From: Hymenopellis radicata
Lineage: Eukaryota; Basidiomycota; Agaricomycetes; Agaricales; Physalacriaceae
Assembly: GCA_015501595.1 (NCBI GenBank)
Contig: JADNRX010000351.1
Location: 1 to 56,608 of the forward strand
DNA: 56,608 nucleotides
Reading direction: 5' to 3'
This document shows, in pieces, positions 54,276-56,608 of this stretch (the first letter of the stretch is position 1; the number at the start of each line of letters is the position of its first letter). The position numbers and the translations under genes are program-made. Below the pieces are notes generated by a model that was given only the letters and a program-made list of their open reading frames with translations, was not told the DNA's origin and made no database searches.

Positions 54276-54980
54276 GGACGAAAGTAGTAATCGATCAAAC
54301 ATACCTATTGACGAAATCAGTTCAGTCGAAGCAGACCCTACGAGAGGGTAAGAGTATTGTAAACAATATTAGAATAGGTACTACCTCGGAATGCAAATGA
54401 AGTCGGGGAATTGTGTCGTTTCTATCAAGGGAAGTGTTAGTCCGATACCCAAGTCAAAGCGATGACAAGGAAACCTACCAGGGATAGGCAATGTCAGCTA
54501 GACAGCTGTAAGAAGCAAGTCATGCAAATGTCTAGCCTACAGCGAGTGTCAGCCAAGTACATAAAACGAAGAGAAGGCGAAGAATCAAGACTGACCTCGG
54601 ATCCGCGCTGAGCTGAAGAACGTCGTGGGTTCAAGAGTAAGGCGATGAAGCGGGGGGCATACTCATAGCAGATAAGAGACGAATGGAGTAAAAGAGTGGA
54701 ATGTCTGAGTGAATAAGAGCGAATAAGAGAAAATGTGGCGGAAGGAGGAATGATTTCAACTCACCAAACTCGCCCCTCTTTATACCACACATTCGTGCAC
54801 GGACCATCCGATCCTCCGCACATATTCCAATCCATTTCTCGTCATATCTTTACCGCCCAGCCCCAATATTCCGAAAACACGCAATCCAGAAGTCAAAGAA
54901 CGCACCCGAAACGCCGCGCCCAGCCGCGATTCGTAACCATCTAGGTCCCTGAGGTTCTGTTCCTGAGGTTCCAGCACTTT

Positions 54981-55733
54981 TCAGAGCTGGAAGATTGCCC
55001 AAAGAGCGGATGGGATCGAATACGCGTATCGAACACGAAAGACACCCGTATCGAGGTGGTATTCCAGTGGTGAAGACGGAGGTCCAAGTCGACTCGCAAG
55101 ATTAAGGCACACTGAGATTGATGGGCGGCGGAGAGAGGCCGCTGGATGCGGACAACGATGAAGAGAGCGCGAGAATGGTGAGAGTACGAAAACAAGCGCG
55201 TATGCGTCATAGGCACGTGCCGAGCTCGGTCCGAAAATCCCAAGTCGCAACTTTGACTTTTTACTTTTTCGACTTGATTTCTTTCGACTTTTTACTGCCA
55301 TTTCAAAGGTATATTCAGTGTCTTTTAGTGTGCTAGAGAACTTAATGAATTGGGTAGATGTAGGGGGAGAAACGAGGAAAAGAACTTGGGAACGATTTCC
55401 CAAAGTGGACAAGTTCGGTTGGGCGACGTCTTGGCGCGTCTCGAAATAGAACTGGGACCTGTTTGAAGCGAACGGAACATGTACGCGATGTTTTGGGGTG
55501 CCCAGAAGAGTGGAAGAGGAATGGCAAGCAGTTCTGGCGCGGTCCACGGCTGGACCAGGATCTTTGTGACAATTGGCATGATTCAATGTTGAATATGGAC
55601 TCGAGAGGTACGGCACAACCGGTCTGAAGATGGCACCCAAAAGGATTCTCATCCGGGACTTGACAAGTGCGACGGGGATGAACGGCGCGAAAAGAGCTGA
55701 CACGGCCACTACGCTGCAGCAACTTTCTTGCAC
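54981..55733 (-). CDS. hypothetical 250-residue ORF
   Basis: A long continuous frame, with a lysine/serine-rich patch (KSRKKSSRKSKKSKLRLG). A different frame just upstream starts MSLWRAIEKVFEDDVSEIQD at about 55815 and reads more like a true N-terminus, reaching VAAA and a stop at about 55711; the two may be parts of one gene. No domain recognised. Length alone is the main support. Confidence 0.3.
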   Translation of the reverse strand: MQESCCSVVAVSALFAPFIPVALVKSRMRILLGAIFRPVVPYLSSPYSTLNHANCHKDPGPAVDRARTACHSSSTLLGTPKHRVHVPFASNRSQFYFETRQDVAQPNLSTLGNRSQVLFLVSPPTSTQFIKFSSTLKDTEYTFEMAVKSRKKSSRKSKKSKLRLGIFGPSSARAYDAYALVFVLSPFSRSLHRCPHPAASLRRPSISVCLNLASRLGPPSSPLEYHLDTGVFRVRYAYSIPSALWAIFQL

Positions 55734-56081
55734 GGGTTTTTCCGATCTTCAATATCCTGAATCTCACTAACATCATCTTCAAACACTTTCTCAATCGCGC
55801 GCCACAAAGACATTTCCGGCAACTACCTCCGAACTTCGGCTGTATGGCGTGACTCACTTGAGGTTTCCAGGGTGTGCTGCGCATGGCATGCCATCAGCAC
55901 ATCACTATGCCAGCTTGAAGAATTTCCTTTTGTATAATCCTGGTCGTACGATCTTCTGAGTTCTTCAAGCGTGAATCTGGGAATGAAGACTCAGCTGAGC
56001 GCTCAATGTGAACCTCAACTTGAATCGGAAACTTGACGTAACAACCTGAATCTTGCACCATTCTCCGAGTCCTCCAGAGTA

Positions 56082-56134
56082 CATTCCAAAGCTACGGCAT
56101 CATTGATTCCCAATGATGCCGTGGCTTTGGAATG
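56082..56134. repeat. near-perfect hairpin
   Basis: CATTCCAAAGCTACGGCATC is followed, after a short ATTGATTCCCAAT centre, by GATGCCGTGGCTTTGGAATG. Arms of 23-24 bp carry one mismatch. It lies in non-coding sequence between two minus-strand ORFs and resembles the ends of a very short foldback element. Confidence 0.6.
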
Positions 56135-56367
56135 CATTTCTGGCAAGAGACATAAAAATAGATCTGTGGCAACTTGATGCGGCTAGACGCGGCCGAGATC
56201 GCGGAGGCACTGTTTGTTTGCACTGTGTTTGGCGCGGCAAAAAAGTCGGACCCTGCACAGTATCCCTTCTCTCCTTATTACCACGTCGAGAATTGGTGAC
56301 CCATATTTCTTGCCCACGTTTCCCTCTCGCCACCTGTGCTGTGTACTCCATGCCAGGACCAGGATGT

Positions 56368-56589
56368 TCAGCATGCAGAACAGTGTTCGCCACGCACCTT
56401 CTCTCTGTAAGTCCCGTCCTTGATGTCCTCTTCGTGTTTATTGGCTAACTTGTATCCTTGTAGCGCACTCTTGACATCCGAGTATGAGCCAGAACTCGCC
56501 CCCAGGGAGTAGTCGCGTTGCTGTCGGCGAGGTGCACGTCGGCGGTGCTCTTGAGCATGGTGGTGATGACCATAAACGGCATCCGGCAA
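56368..56589 (-). CDS. possible exon at the window edge
   Basis: The frame reads YGHHHHAQEHRRRAPRRQQR, DYSLGASSGSYSDVKSALQG and NKHEEDIKDGTY, with a protein-like composition, but no start context or splice partner can be fixed because the window ends 19 bp further on. Confidence 0.25.
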   Translation of the reverse strand: MPDAVYGHHHHAQEHRRRAPRRQQRDYSLGASSGSYSDVKSALQGYKLANKHEEDIKDGTYREKVRGEHCSAC

Positions 56590-56608
56590 ACGCCGAGCAC
56601 GCTTTCTA

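Overview
The window looks like a piece of nuclear genome from a wood- or litter-decaying agaricomycete (mushroom-forming basidiomycete). The evidence is short introns of about 50 nt with very small exons (8, 9, 10, 11 and 22 nt), two genes with the AA14 copper-monooxygenase layout, a GMC oxidase, a secreted fungalysin, and several mushroom-type families (7-TM membrane proteins, a divergent kinase-like family, F-box proteins). Every call is read by eye from the sequence; no database search was run.

Layout. 1-5.7 kb: the 3' part of an unrecognised gene, then gene-poor DNA with a DUF4604 relic. 5.9-12.8 kb: one 7-TM membrane gene (minus) wrecked by three insertions: a ~138-bp TA-flanked inverted-repeat element, a 1.47-kb gag-only LTR element, and a 3.85-kb Copia-type LTR element that has no gag or pol but carries a decayed F-box gene and a 20-bp minisatellite. 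15-18 kb: an SNF2-family ATPase (minus). 18.9-22.2 kb: an AA14-like secreted protein (plus) and an M36 fungalysin (minus) that meet tail to tail at a junction where both seem to lose their C-termini. 22.6-25.8 kb: small decayed genes and one arm of a 25-kb-spaced inverted duplication (other arm 49.8-50.9 kb). 26-33.8 kb: a well-preserved core with an OST-alpha/TMEM184-type membrane protein (minus), a kinesin (plus) and homogentisate 1,2-dioxygenase (plus). 33.8-42.6 kb: a tandemly duplicated cluster of kinase-like genes with relics, a hidden 75-aa gene and a conserved hypothetical gene. 42.9-47.7 kb: a GMC (aryl-alcohol-oxidase-like) oxidoreductase, a small zinc-finger-like protein and a clear AA14 LPMO, all on the minus strand. 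48-56.6 kb: a coiled-coil hypothetical protein, the second duplication arm, a hidden 103-aa Cys-rich gene, transporter-like debris and unresolved ORFs.

How the genes may work together. The fungalysin, both AA14-type proteins and the GMC oxidase are secreted-type proteins that fit attack on plant cell walls and proteins; the GMC oxidase could supply peroxide to AA14. The OST-alpha protein, kinesin and homogentisate dioxygenase are housekeeping genes. The rest is dominated by duplication, transposition and decay. Several genes show isolated 1-nt frameshifts beside short G/C runs, which may be assembly errors rather than true pseudogenization. The most unusual object is the gene-carrying, gag/pol-less Copia-type element at 8351-12200.
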